A stretch of 64,000 nucleotides of DNA, taken from positions 15,901 through 79,900 of the forward strand of contig CALSCP010001168.1 of NCBI GenBank assembly GCA_943704425.1, read 5' to 3'. This stretch comes from Ministeria vibrans ATCC 50519 (Eukaryota > Opisthokonta > Filasterea). The notes below the pieces were generated by a model. That model had not been told where the DNA came from, ran no database searches, and worked only from the letters and a program-made list of their open reading frames with translations. Of the stretch, positions 12,052 to 41,242 are shown one piece after another; within the stretch, counting starts at the first letter, position 1; every line of letters begins with the position of its first letter. The position numbers and the translations under genes were made by a program.

Positions 12052-12598
12052 GTAGCGTAAGGTCGCGGAAGGACTGGTGCCTGAACTAGAGGAGCAGGCA
12101 ACCGAATGGCCCAAGCCATTCCCGCGCAAGTTGATCCGTCCGCCACGCAAGGGCTACCACAACTGGGCCGAGGATGTTCTGGAGGACTTTGAAGAGCTGC
12201 AGGAGAGCCAAACGGTCGACTTGGGCATGGCGAGCTTTGATGCGATGCGTCAAAAGGAAATCGACGCGGCACTGTTTGTTCAACGAGACTCGCAAGGCTA
12301 CCGCATGAACGACCGCTTTACACTGCCAGCAGAGGCGGCGCTACGACGGGCAGTGCACCTCACAGCCGACATGCGGTCAGACGAAGACCACGCGGCAGAG
12401 GAAGAGGCAGAGGCAAAGAAGGCGGCCGAAGCCAAGGTTGCCGAGGCGGCAGCGGCGGCTGCGGCGCCCGAGACGCAAGCGTCGAGAGAGACTGCGGCGA
12501 TTTTGGCGGCGCGCCAGGGAACAGCTGTGAGGATCCAAGATGTGATTGTGCGCCAGAAGAAGAAACGCAGAGAGCGCAATACGCAGAAGAAGAAGTGA
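11438..12598 (+). CDS. MRPL28: Mitochondrial large ribosomal subunit protein bL28m
   Basis: Four exons: MASKAASAVSF to NVSSGYR (ends 11554), DTFSKKKTRRTWKPNVQ, RRDFYSPILNEF to IIAARE, and KVAEGLVPE to the TGA. The second exon carries the L28 core, and LNITTNMMRTMAKRGGFDEF with an FLRTP match follows as in bacterial and mitochondrial L28. After about 100 residues comes a long C-terminal extension ending in Ala/Glu/Lys-rich coiled sequence and KKKRRERNTQKKK, typical of lineage-specific mitoribosome extensions. The N-terminus has few acidic residues and could target mitochondria. The first donor is GTACGA and the third intron holds a (CT)n tract. The neighbouring gene TRIC converges on its 3' end 58 bp away. 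A plastid L28 is unlikely, as nothing else here suggests plastids. Confidence 0.8.
11688..11715. repeat. Poly-T run in bL28m intron 2
   Basis: 28 consecutive T residues following the GTGAGA donor. Confidence 0.95.
12003..12046. repeat. (CT)n microsatellite in bL28m intron 3
   Basis: TC/CT dinucleotides directly before the acceptor, pyrimidine on the sense strand. Confidence 0.9.
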
Positions 12599-12656
12599 GT
12601 TATAGAGCGTGTGAAATAAAAAAAATTGCGGAGAGAAGGAACAATGAAACGTTTCA

Positions 12657-13972
12657 TTAATCTGTCTTTGACTTTGATCTTCTGGGTTTCGGGCTGTCAA
12701 CGTGGGGTTGGGTTGAGCGGAAGCGAGAGCGAGAGCGGGTGGAAGGGGGGAGGTCAGGTGTGGGCGGAGGATCAGTGGTGCGTGGGGTGGCGGGGCTGGT
12801 GCCGAGGAGAGCAACGACGTTGATGAGACGGATGAAGGCGCACGAGATGGGCGTGAAAGGGTCGGTGTGGAAGAGCCAATTGGAGAGGTACACGACGACC
12901 ATGAAAAGTGCACTGACAGTGACTGTCTCGACTTCGTTGAGGTTCACTACGCCATGCAGCGATAGTGTGCTGAGGATGCTCCCAAAGAAGGCCATCCGCA
13001 GAGTCCTAAGATGGTACACAAATTATGTATTATGTATATATAATAATAATAATAAAATATCATTATAATAATAATAATAATAACAACAATAATAATAATA
13101 ATAATAATTATTATTATTATAATTTAAATGTGTGTGTGTGTGTGTGTGTGTGTGTGTCAGAAGGGCATTGGGGGTGCCTTACGAGGGAACGGGGTTGAAG
13201 GGTGACTTAACGGGCAGGCCTTGAATAAGTCGAATGAGGACGGTCATGATTGTGCCACCGCCCGCTGAAAAACACAACAGATTGAAATGGGCACTGCCCA
13301 ACGAACGAATTGATCAGTTTACCTTTGAGTGTGCCTGCTATCACTGGTGCGACCCATGTCGACTGCGGAAACATTTCAATCACATGCAAGGCTCCAAGAT
13401 ACGTCTTTTGCGCACGATTGGTCTCTTTGACAAGCACCAGAGCAAACTAAGAATCAAAGATGGAACGTGTGACTCACCACAATATAATACTTTGTGTCTC
13501 TCAGTGTCTGTTGCTGTGCGATCACCTTGAGCGGCTTGATCGTGTTAATCATGGTGAAGACCAGATCGTTGGGGGAGAAAAAGAGCGCGCCCCACGAGAC
13601 AATCGCAATGAGTGTTTGAGTGTCGTTTTGGAGCAGCGCAATCGACTCGCCTGCTCGAAAACAAAACACGAGAGTTTACATCTCAACTGCACAGAGTTAC
13701 GTCAAACGGCTACCACACGCAAGTGCCAAACAGGTAGAGCCACCATAGGCAATGAGGAGCGCCGACACAAGCGACCCGATGGGGTGTTTCAGGGCAAATT
13801 CACGCGTGTCTGCAACGAAAACATGTCACCAAGTTCGCATTGCTCAAAAGAGGACATATTAAGTACGCTTGGGGTCGGCGGCTCGCATGTAGTAGAATGT
13901 CATGATACAGTAGACAATCCATTGGTCTACAAAGCAAGCGATGAGTGCATGTCGTCGTTTGAAAAAGTGCAT
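12657..13972 (-). CDS. TRIC-family trimeric intracellular cation channel
   Basis: Six exons on the minus strand give about 320 residues: MHFFKRRHALIACFVDQW, HPIGSLVSALLIAYGGST, ACGESIALLQNDTQTL, IVSWGALFFSPNDLVF, LVLVKETNRAQKTYLGA, TWVAPVIAGTLKAGGGTIM, TLRMAFFGSIL and LFMVVVYLSN. The HP-Gly-Gly order, the CP/SPxDL turn, KExxR and the late Gly-rich segment follow animal TRIC-A/B (TMEM38), potassium-permeable ER/SR channels that balance charge during calcium release. Seven membrane segments fit this reading. The tail after the last segment is Pro/Ser/Arg-rich (SRSRSRF) where TMEM38 has a short Lys-rich tail. The start at 13972 is the first ATG in frame after a stop and matches the usual distance to the HP motif. 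It is divergent from PSMA6. Confidence 0.75.
13031..13157. repeat. (AAT)n tract followed by (TG)n, TRIC intron
   Basis: AAT/ATT trinucleotides to about 13117, then TG dinucleotides 13127-13157, inside the last TRIC intron. Confidence 0.85.
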
Positions 13973-14234
13973 TCGAACTTGGAAACATTGGAATTTCAAT
14001 CAGCGGTCTCAATACCCACACGACTCTCTGGAAGAGGACACTTGCCCCATGAAGTAATACATCCATAGCGAACGAATGTAAATATTCTATAACCTAACAC
14101 CATAGTTGTCCCGTAGTAGTCTCCGACACTGACTAAGAGATCGTTGACGAATAAGTTCTGTCTGACTGTCTGACTTACTCGTCAGTCGTCATTTTCTTTA
14201 TTTTTTAACTTTTCCTCCTTTATCAAATTTCAAG
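13973..14234. promoter_or_regulatory. Divergent promoter region, TRIC / PSMA6
   Basis: 262 bp between opposed start codons. Contains GTCAGTCGTC at 14181-14190, which shares nine bases with the element before TONSL and lies 45 bases before the PSMA6 ATG, followed by a T-rich leader. A CCTAA/TAACCTAACAC stretch is near 14088-14100. Confidence 0.45.
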
Positions 14235-15790
14235 ATGAGTGGACGTGGTGGCGGAGGATTCGACAGAATGATCAGCGTGTTCTCGCCTGAAGGGAGAATC
14301 TTTCAAATTGGTGAGGCATTTCGTTCGCTGTGCCCTCTCCCCGTTGCACGACGACTCCTCGACCATGCCCTGCACCAAGTTTGCAGGCATGCGCATATGC
14401 TGTTGCTCCTCGAGGCGAACCGACGTGGCTCCATCGGATTGAGAATCGCTTCACATTTTGTTCGCGACCGTTCATCCTTAGTCTTCACTCTCCCGTCACG
14501 CACGGGTGTTTATTCTCTCTATTCCCCTGGCCAATACCTTGCACGTGTACTGACGCATCCCTTCGCATGCGTCTTCCTCTCTTTGCCAATCGTTTCTGCT
14601 CGATTTTCATTGAATCCATTTTGACCATTCTCTCTCTTTTCTCTTCTCTCTCTTTTCTCTCCAGAATACGCCTTCAAGGCGATCAACGCCGGCGGATTGA
14701 CTGCTCTTGCCATTCGCTCAAAGGATGCAGTGGTAGCTGTGACACAAAAGAAAGTTCAGGTGAGTTTTCGGAACACGAAAATCAATGTTCGTGAAGACAC
14801 CTCTGGTCCATTCTCGCCGCCCCGTCGATCCTGCGACTGCGCCGCCGCTCTATAGGCCTATGTTTCATGCTTGCACGTGTGCCGAGTGGGGTTTGCCCTC
14901 GCTCTTGCATTGTTTTTGGGTTTTGTGTGAGACTTATCGTCTCACTTAAAAAAAAAACTTGTGTCTCTTATACTTTTCAGGACAAACTTTTGGACGCGAG
15001 CACAGTGACGCATGTGTTTAAGATTACGGAAACAATTGCCGCAGTGATGACAGGGATGACTGCCGATGCTCGTGCTCAAGTGGAAAGAGCTCGATATGAA
15101 GCAGCGCAGTTTAAGGTAAATCTGCTGTGCGTATGAGTCAACTCTCACTGTCGTTTGTCCTTAGTACCAATTCTCGTATGATATGCCAGTAGACCAGATT
15201 GCACGACGAATGGCCGATCTGAGCCAAGTGTACACACAGCACGCGGGAATGCGACCTCTCGGATGCTGTACGTCCGAAAACAAGTCAAAATTGAAGAAAA
15301 AAAAGTGTACGCAAAATACTCACTCAGAGTGTCTTTGAAGCGATGATGTTGCTGGGAATGGACGAGGAGCGCGGCGCACAGCTGTTCAAATGCGACCCGG
15401 CCGGCTACTTTATTGGCTACAAGGCGACGTCAGCGGGCGTCAAGAGCGTCGAGGCCAACAACTATCTTGAGAAGAAGATCAAGAAGAACCCCGAATGGGA
15501 TGCGACAGAGACAATCGAGCAGGCCATCATGGCGCTCAGCTCCGTCCTTGGCATTGACTTCAAGCCCACCGATATTGAAGTGGTCGTCTCCACTGCAGAT
15601 CACCCTAACGTCAAGGTACGCAACACACATGTCGATACCATGTTCAACTTTCACTCTCTCTCTCACCTGCATCACTTTTTTTCTTTTCTTTTGCCTTCCT
15701 CCTACCTATGTCTCCCTCTTTTCTGCGCCATAGATTCTTTCAACAGACGAGATTGAAGTGCATCTCAATAGCATTGCCGAAAAGGACTGA
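14235..15790 (+). CDS. PSMA6: 20S proteasome subunit alpha1 (PSMA6 type)
   Basis: Six exons give about 245 residues. The alpha-type N-terminus is [17 protein letters not shown] then [11 protein letters not shown], followed by [46 protein letters not shown]-type [36 protein letters not shown] and a C-terminus ending AEKD. This matches alpha1/PSMA6 rather than the other six alpha subunits. Alpha subunits form the non-catalytic gate rings of the 20S core; the FSPEGR and VEYA-like segment is the gate. The exon joining PLGC to MMLLGMDEE uses donor GTACGT and an acceptor ending TTTGAAG, which restores the family sequence exactly. The first intron is about 350 bp. It converges with WDR92 (134 bp gap). 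A second alpha subunit gene, PSMA2, lies at 59145. Confidence 0.95.
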
Positions 15791-15923
15791 TCACACATAC
15801 TCAAAAAAGCATTACACATTCAATTTTCCAATTTTTTTCATATAGACATCCGCCTCACTCACTCAGTTACTCACTCACCCCAGTCACTCACTCGATCTTC
15901 TGTACACACTGCCTATTGGTTGG

Positions 15924-16148
15924 TTACTGGAGCTGAGTGAGTTTCGAGACAAGCAGCACACGGACCGTCTGATCCAGTGCAGTGCATGCGGCCAGGCCAG
16001 CAAAGTCAGGGCTCCAGTCGAACGCACTCACTGGCTGCTGACCCATTACCATGCTCTGCACACAGTCCAAAGTACCCGCCACCCCTGAGAAAATATGCGT
16101 CAGCGTCTCTTAGTCACACACACACACTATCACTGTGTTTCTTTTCCC

Positions 16149-16245
<97 letters not shown>

Positions 16246-17570
16246 TCGCTTCGCATGTTTCTTGTACCGTAGGGCACTCCCTCGTCGTCATCAGCCGTGC
16301 GCTTTGTAGGGTAGCGATAACGCCACAGTGTCACCCCTCGTGTGCTCGTCATAAACACCTCTCTGTTCTGCGGTAGATGACGTCCAAACCACACCGTGCC
16401 AGTGGCGCCCGTAACCACCGGCGCACGCACCGACGCAAACCCGCGCGATGGGTGCTCGCACCGCATGTCGTAAACGTGCACCAGCGAATCCAGCCCCGTC
16501 ACGAGCAATTTGTTCATTTCAATGTCTTGTCGGTCAAACTCGACACTACACACCTACACTCGCCACAGACAAAAAAAAAAACCAAATCAAATCAAATCAA
16601 ATCAAATCAAATCAAATCAAATCAAATCAAATCACATCATGTCACATCAAATCAACTGAATCCTTCAGCTTTGCAGTTGTTTCTTACTCCGCTGGGCACG
16701 TTGGTCTCCCACCGTACACTCATGGTGCGCAAATCAAACAGTTTCACGTCTCCGTTATCGTATCCGGCCACTACGGATCGCTCATCCGCACTGTATGAGT
16801 TCCCTAAATAAAAAATCAAGTTGAAAAATCAATGTCCAATGTACATACGTCTTTTTGGTCCGCCTCACCAAAGTTGACTGCCCAGCAGGCTCGAGGCGTT
16901 TCCCCTTCCTCAACCACCATATCCACAACAGGTTTGTCAGCTTGTCGCGTGTCCCAGACACGCACGGTTCCATCATCACTGCCCGTCACAATCTCGGGGG
17001 GTCCGCCTCCACTGGCACAACCTGTGTGCAAAAGAAGAGTCAACACTCAATCGACCGTTTGACGCGACCTACGCACCCGCAATCGACATGACGATCTTAT
17101 CATGGGCCTTGCACTGGTACACAGGGGCGCCGCCAAGCCGCTCGACGTCCCAACTCATCATGTTTCCAGCGGCATCGCCTGTTGCTAGGCTGCGGTGACT
17201 CTGAAACGAATGGTTTACAGTCCCACACCGAATCTCGCTTGCCTTGGTCGCCTACACACACAAACACACACACAGAGCATGTGCCAGTGAGCACAACACT
17301 ACGCCGCGTGGCAAGACGACGAGAGCCTTCCATGTCAAGGTGACTTGCAAGAGGGAGAGCGCGAACAGAATGACTCAGACACACCAGACCGCTCACCTCT
17401 TGCATCAGAACAAGCTTCCCATTGTCCAGATCATAGACCTCCAGAGCCCCCGACCGGTTGGCATGCGACCCGTACGTAATCAGCCGTTTGCTTTTCGGCA
17501 GCCAATTGCATCCGTTGGCTGTGTACTTGACGGCCTTCTCCGCATGAATCAGTATTTGAGGCTTGTCCAT
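15924..17570 (-). CDS. DNAAF10: WDR92 / DNAAF10 dynein assembly factor
   Basis: WD40 protein of about 350 residues in at least six exons. [17 protein letters not shown], then [128 protein letters not shown], and the end [14 protein letters not shown]. This tracks WDR92 (Monad) along its length. WDR92 works with R2TP and prefoldin-like chaperones in cytoplasmic preassembly of axonemal dynein arms. The start MDKPQI equals the family start. It lies 104 bp downstream of, and on the same strand as, the dynein heavy chain gene, a likely client. One intron carries a (CT)n tract on the plus strand and another a pentanucleotide repeat. Confidence 0.93.
16153..16241. repeat. (CT)n microsatellite in WDR92 intron
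   Basis: About 44 CT units on the plus strand. As WDR92 is read from the minus strand, the transcript carries (GA)n here, opposite to most dinucleotide tracts in this window. Confidence 0.95.
16583..16633. repeat. (AATCA)n pentanucleotide repeat in WDR92 intron
   Basis: About ten perfect AATCA units, then degenerate ATCACATCATGTC units up to about 16655, next to a poly-A run (16571-16581). Confidence 0.95.
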
Positions 17571-17673
17571 GTATGTTGCAGATGCGACCCGTGCACACAC
17601 GGTCTATGTAAAAACTAGTATTGAATAAAATTTGTGATTAATTATTGTTAATTGTAATATTAATTAATTATGT

Positions 17674-36326
<18,653 letters not shown>

Positions 36327-36528
36327 GATAGCGGTGAAAATAATAATAATTAATAAAATATAACGTCATGTTGATTTGATTATTGATTACATATAATATT
36401 ATTATATCAATAAGAAACTGGTCAAAGCGACAGGCTCGACGTGATTTACGTGTCACTCAACTGCTGAAATGACGGTCGGGGCTTGTAAAGTTTGTTTGAA
36501 CTAGAGTATTGAAATTTTTTCATTTGGC

Positions 36529-37414
36529 TCAGGAATGAGACTCGACGATGGGAGCTTGATAGCTGCTGGACGCAGCAGCAGCAGCAGCGCCATGGGTCTC
36601 CTCACGGATGGGCTCGTACGGGCCTTGGTCTGAGCAAAGACAAGACAAAAAAAAAAAGAGTTCGAGGAGGCATATACACACACGTCATAGTGTCATAGTG
36701 AAGACGTACTGGGAGGAGGGTTGCCGAAGCTGCCGGAGGCTGAGACGGTGACACCTGGGACAGAGAATTCGCCACCGCGTTGTTTGAATTCGTTCCAGAC
36801 GAAGAAGAGCGACGGAACTTTGGTGAGCAGACCAATGATGCCAAAGGCAAATGAAAAGCGCATCGTATCATACGCCTGACCGTTTGCTAAAGACACGACG
36901 AACAACGACATACTGGGTTAGACGAACATCTGCACTCGGCGAGCTCTTACCAGACAGATCGTACTGGGTGACATACAAACCAAAGCAGAGACTGTCATTA
37001 AGAATGGAGAAGAGCATGATCGCAAAATACTACATGTGATGGTATAGTTTTAGTCCATCTCACGACGTTCGTTTTGCAATTACCATGCCAACTGCGTCGG
37101 AGCTCTGACGGTCAGCCAGTGCCCAGACACCCACAATGCACATGGAGAAGTTGACCATGAGGAATGATGCCCCGCCAATGGGGATGGAGGAGACAATCGC
37201 CCTACGATTCGGTTTTAGGGAGTCACGTCGTCTGGCCGGTCGCCGTTGCGCTTACCAAGCCCAGCAGAAGAAGTGCCACATCACAATGACTTTCAGGGCA
37301 ATGCGAGGAAGGCCGCATGTAACCTGCGTGCGTGCGTGTGGGTCAGGGGGGGAGCGCAGTTTGTTTCAGTTTGTTTACTGTGGTCGTCACGCCGGATTGA
37401 TAGGTGTCAGCCAT
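36529..37414 (-). CDS. AGTRAP-like four-segment membrane protein
   Basis: Six exons give about 175 residues: MADTYQSGVTTT, RIALKVIVMWHFFCWAW, SSIPIGGASFLMVNFSM, VGVWALADRQSSDAVGM, YFAIMLFSILNDSLC, FAFGIIGLLTKVPSLFFVWN, EFKQRGGEFSVPG, then an Ala/Ser-rich tail with QGPYEPIREE. The order (LKV..HW, ALGVWA-like, DAxxMxL, D near LC, LLxKxxSxxFVxxxxxxRGGE) follows human AGTRAP/ATRAP, a small membrane protein that binds the angiotensin AT1 receptor tail and promotes its internalisation. That receptor is vertebrate, so the ancestral role must be another; a general receptor- or pump-trafficking adaptor is inferred. The start codon at 37412-37414 gives an N-terminus of normal length. It is divergent from MUTYH (203 bp). 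Confidence 0.65.
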
Positions 37415-37617
37415 TGGGAGCCTCGAGTGTTTGATATGGATTCCACACAGTCTGAAATGTACGAAAACGGAACTTGTGGCGCTCGAAGATTTTTTTGATT
37501 TAGGAATAAATGAAGTCGAAAAGTTTACTCAAAAAGGAGAGAGAGAGAGAGAAATATTAATACACATATTACTTTTTAGTTTTTACTTTTTGATGATCAC
37601 CGATTTTTCTTTCCTTC
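37415..37617. promoter_or_regulatory. Divergent promoter region, AGTRAP-like / MUTYH
   Basis: 203 bp between opposed ATGs, AT-rich, with a short GA run (37541-37552). No known element recognised. Confidence 0.45.
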
Positions 37618-39269
37618 ATGAGGCGAACCAAGTCAGCCGCGGCTGCCGCGTCGTCGCCTTGTAAAGGAAAACAACACTCGTCAACTGCAGCTCGGAGCTC
37701 GGCGACACTGGGGGACATTGAGGATTTGTGTTGTGATCTGCACAAAAAGTAAACGACACACAGTCAGAGAGAGAGAGAGAGAGATGAAACCTCATTGTCG
37801 TCTTCTCAGACAGCACGACGTCGAAAAGGTTCGCGCAGCACTTTTACCATGGTACGATGCGCACCGTCGACAGTTGCCGTGGCGCGATGAACTGCCGGAC
37901 GACCTAAATGAGCGCGTAAAGCAATGTTGTGTTTTCGTGCACTCGCTCAGACCGTCTTTGTCGACTTCTCTAGGCCTATCACGTCTGGGTGAGCGAAATC
38001 ATGTGTCAACAGACTCAAGTGGCCACTGTTGTGCCCTATTATCGGACGTGGACGAGCCGTTGGCCCACCATCGAGTCGCTGGCGAGCGCATCACTTGATG
38101 AGGTGAACGAGGTGTGGGCGGGCCTCGGGTACTATTCGCGAGCGCGTCGCTTGCACGAGGGTGCTCAAAAGATGCGAGGTCGACAGCTGCCGAACAGGGC
38201 CGTTGAACTGGAGAAGGAACTGCCGGGGGTGGGCCGGTATACGGCTGGCGCCATTGCCAGCACAGTGTTTGGTGAAGTGACGCCTGTTGTCGATGGCAAT
38301 GTGGTGCGCGTACTGAGTCGCCTGGGGGCACTGGGCGCCACGTCGACGGACAAAGCCATGATTGATCGACTGTGGAAAACGGCGGGGGCGCTTGTGGATC
38401 CGTCGCGACCCGGTGATTTTAATCAGGCACTGATGGAGCTGGGCGCTCGCGTGTGCACTCCCAAAAGTCCTTCGTGTGAATCGTGTCCTGTCGCCGAGCA
38501 CTGTCTAGCACGGCGTGTTCACACACTGCACACGGCGTCACTCACTTGCGCACCTCAACAGTGTCAATGGTGTCTCCCATCCCAGGACGACAACGACACT
38601 GTGATGGCGTACCCGCGCAAGCCCGAGCGCAAGCCACCTACCCCCGAGTCATATGCTGTTCTCATCCTACGACGTACCTGTGCACCAACACCCGACAGCA
38701 CGACACAACTGCTCATGCGGCAACGACCGGCCAACAGTGGTCTGCTGGCGGGTCTGTGGGAGTTTCCCAATTGCGCCTGTGATGTTCAGGCGTCGCCCAA
38801 TGCCCAACTGATTGCCCTTCGTGACCATCTCACACACCCATCGCTCACGACCGTCCTTCCCCAACTGTGCCCTACGCTTTCTATCCAGCGACTTGCCTTG
38901 CTCACAGTGCAGTCGCTGCCTACGCCCGTCGAGCATGTCTTCTCGCACCGCCACCACACGTACCACATCAACGTGCACACACTGCCGGAGCCCATTATGG
39001 ACGACGACGAGGAGAAGGAGGAGGAGGAAGGCGGCCTGGCACCCGTTACGACGGCCGTGGTCGATGAAGACATTCCAAATGGAGCGTGCAAATGGGAGTG
39101 GGTTGACGAGACGCGTGTGGGTGCGCTGGGCATCAGCACGGCTATGAAGAAGGTTTTCGGTGCCCTTTCGGCCAAACCGGTTAAAGAGGGAACGCGTAGG
39201 AAGCGCAAGAGCACAGACACACCGTCGTCGGCCCAGCAGCCCACACTGAAGCGCTTCTTCACGCAGTAA
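37618..39269 (+). CDS. MUTYH: MUTYH adenine DNA glycosylase
   Basis: Three exons: start to CDLHK, DVEKVRAALLPWYDAHRRQLPWRD to DLNER, then from AYHVW to the stop at 39269. VSEIMCQQTQV carries the catalytic Glu, the helix-hairpin-helix is LPGVGRYTAGAI, the catalytic Asp is in VDGNVVRV, and the 4Fe-4S ligands follow C-x6-C-x2-C-x5-C (CTPKSPSCESCPVAEHC). The C-terminal NUDIX-like 8-oxoG recognition domain includes ESYAVLILRR, LLAGLWEFPN and EHVFSHRHHTYHI, with an acidic insert (DDDEEKEEEE). The last residues QPTLKRFF form a PIP box for PCNA. The enzyme removes A mispaired with 8-oxoguanine. About 495 residues, close to animal MUTYH. The N-terminus is Lys/Ser/Ala-rich and could direct nuclear or mitochondrial import. 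Confidence 0.95.
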
Positions 39270-39550
39270 TATATGTCACATGTAGTAAAATTATGTATAA
39301 AAACAAAATATGACTGTAATAATAGAGAGTGGAGAAAGCGAGCTAGACAGAGACGAGAGAGTGAGTTGGAGTGAAGAGCAGATCGGAGGGTTTGAGAGGA
39401 GCAACCGACTGTGTGGAGAGGTTGGCAAACACTTCAAGATCACGCAGAAGACGCGAGGGAGTGGACGCAGCGGTGAAAGGAGGTAAGTCTAGAAGGTCGG
39501 GAGTGCGAGAGTAAGAAGTAATTGAGGAAAATGAGTTTATCGCGCGTGGT
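39270..39550. other. Convergent intergenic spacer
   Basis: 281 bp between two 3' ends, MUTYH and the acidic BRCT-like gene. Contains short GA-rich sequence; no ORF, RNA gene or repeat array was recognised. Confidence 0.6.
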
Positions 39551-40112
39551 TCACATGTAGCGGACTATAGTATATGTGCGTGTACCAGTGAGTAGTCGTG
39601 GGGTGTGTGGCTTCTTTGAGGGTCCCTTCTTGGCTGCGACGCCCTTGGCTGACGTTTTTGTCGCCAGGGTCTTCAGTTTCTTTTTCGGTTGCGGCTCTTC
39701 TTCGTCGCTGTCGCTCTCTTCAGACGACGTCACCACTGCACGTTGGCGTTTCTTTGTTGGCACAGTCTGTTTCTTCCCCTTTGCTGGAGCACGGTTGGTA
39801 ATTTCATCATCATCCGAGGAGGAGGACGACGCCGACGACGAGCTCTCGACGGGCACTTTCCTCCCTGTCGCATTCTTTCTTTTTGTCGTCTTCGTCGTCG
39901 TCTTCGTCGTCGCTGGTGCACTCTTCTTCGTCTTCTGGGCGGCCTTGAGCTTACGTGCCAACTCTTCGGGTGTCAAACGGTACGGGTGTTTCGACTTGGT
40001 GACAGACGTTGCCGCCGCCAGCGTCTTGCCTTTCTTGTACGGATGCGTCGATGGAGCTGATGCCTTCTTGCCCACCTTAGGCTTGGTCTTCCTGCTGATA
40101 TCATCATCATCG

Positions 40113-40153
<41 letters not shown>

Positions 40154-40858
40154 GTCGTCGTCGTCGTCTTCAGATGACGACGAAATCGACACAGCGACCG
40201 CCTTGCGCTTGACTCGAGGTTCTTGTTTCACCTGCACAACTCGTTTCTTCTTGGTCGCCACTCTCTTGGTCGCACCATCCTCCTCCGAATCGCTCTCGTC
40301 CACCGCCCGAGCCCGCTGCTCAACGTGTTTGTCTGACGCCTTGCCTGCCGCCTTACTTGACGCCTTGTCGACCTTTGTTGATGTCTAAGGGAAGTCGACC
40401 GTTAAATTTCCTTTGTATTTTTTTTTTTTTGTTTGAATTTTGACAGTTTCAGCGGTTTCACTTCAAATTGATGTGGATACCTTGCCAAGGACTGTGGTTG
40501 ACTCGATGGGAGCGGGTGCACAGGTGAAGCTGGACAGATCGGAGGGGGACACTTCGTCTTTGGCGCGCTTGACGATCCAGGCGGACTTGAACGCGACGAC
40601 GGAGGGCCCTTTGGGGTTTGCTGCCAGCGCGTCCTGCACTTCGCTGTAGTCGTCGGCAAAGAACCACAGGATGCTGGGATGCGTGAACTTCTCGGAGACC
40701 TGGCCGCCGCCTTTCACTGCACAGACGCGTCAGTGTGGTGTGTCAGCAACGCGCGCGCTTTTCGCTTTTTTATTTATTGTTTGAAACACACCCCAAGCCT
40801 TTTTGGCGGCCGTCGGAACTCCAGGAGCAAACCACGCAAAGCCCTTGAATGTACTCAT
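39551..40858 (-). CDS. Acidic nuclear protein with BRCT-like N-terminal domain
   Basis: Three exons, about 370 residues. The N-terminal 95 residues (MSTFKGFAWFAPG, KGGGQVSEKFTHPSILWFF, PSVVAFKSAWIVKRAKDEV) have the pattern of a BRCT domain: G-G near the first helix, a buried TH-x-hydrophobic strand, and the late VV-x-W-I motif. The rest is disordered: Ser then about 25 consecutive Asp (ATC/GTC codons at 40100-40170), then Lys/Ser/Thr-rich sequence with repeated HPYKKGK and KHPYRLTPEEL, and several SSSSDDDE and SSEESDSDEEE casein-kinase-2-like sites with KKRQR and KKKLK nuclear signals. A chromatin or nucleolar protein is inferred; no orthologue recognised. It is divergent from PEX14 with only 106 bp between starts. 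Confidence 0.6.
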
Positions 40859-40964
40859 CGTGTTTCCAAAGACTTAAACTTGATTGTATTTTGTCAAATT
40901 TGTAAATTCCGAAATGTTTTATTCAATCAACCTTTGTTTCTTTCTTACAATCAAATTCTACAAA
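40859..40964. promoter_or_regulatory. Divergent promoter region, BRCT-like / PEX14
   Basis: 106 bp between opposed ATGs, AT-rich. Both promoters and both 5' UTRs must fit here or overlap. Confidence 0.5.
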
Positions 40965-41204
40965 ATGGCCAACGAATCCGACAAACCCGAAGCTTCTGCC
41001 GACTCTCCAGCTACCGAGCCTCAACTACGCGATGATATAATTGTCACAGCCATCAAATTTTTAACAAACCCCCAAGTAAGTTCGATGGTCCTTCTCCCTC
41101 ATTCTCACCCCCTCTCTCTTCCACACACACTCACACACACTCACATACACACATACACACACTCACACACATACATACATACACACATACACACGCATAC
41201 ATAT

Positions 41205-41242
<38 letters not shown>

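Noticed and set aside
14880-15340. Frameshift in PSMA6 between PLGC and MMLLG
   Set aside because: Choosing the acceptor TTTGAAG with the GTACGT donor restores the family sequence exactly, so no break is needed.
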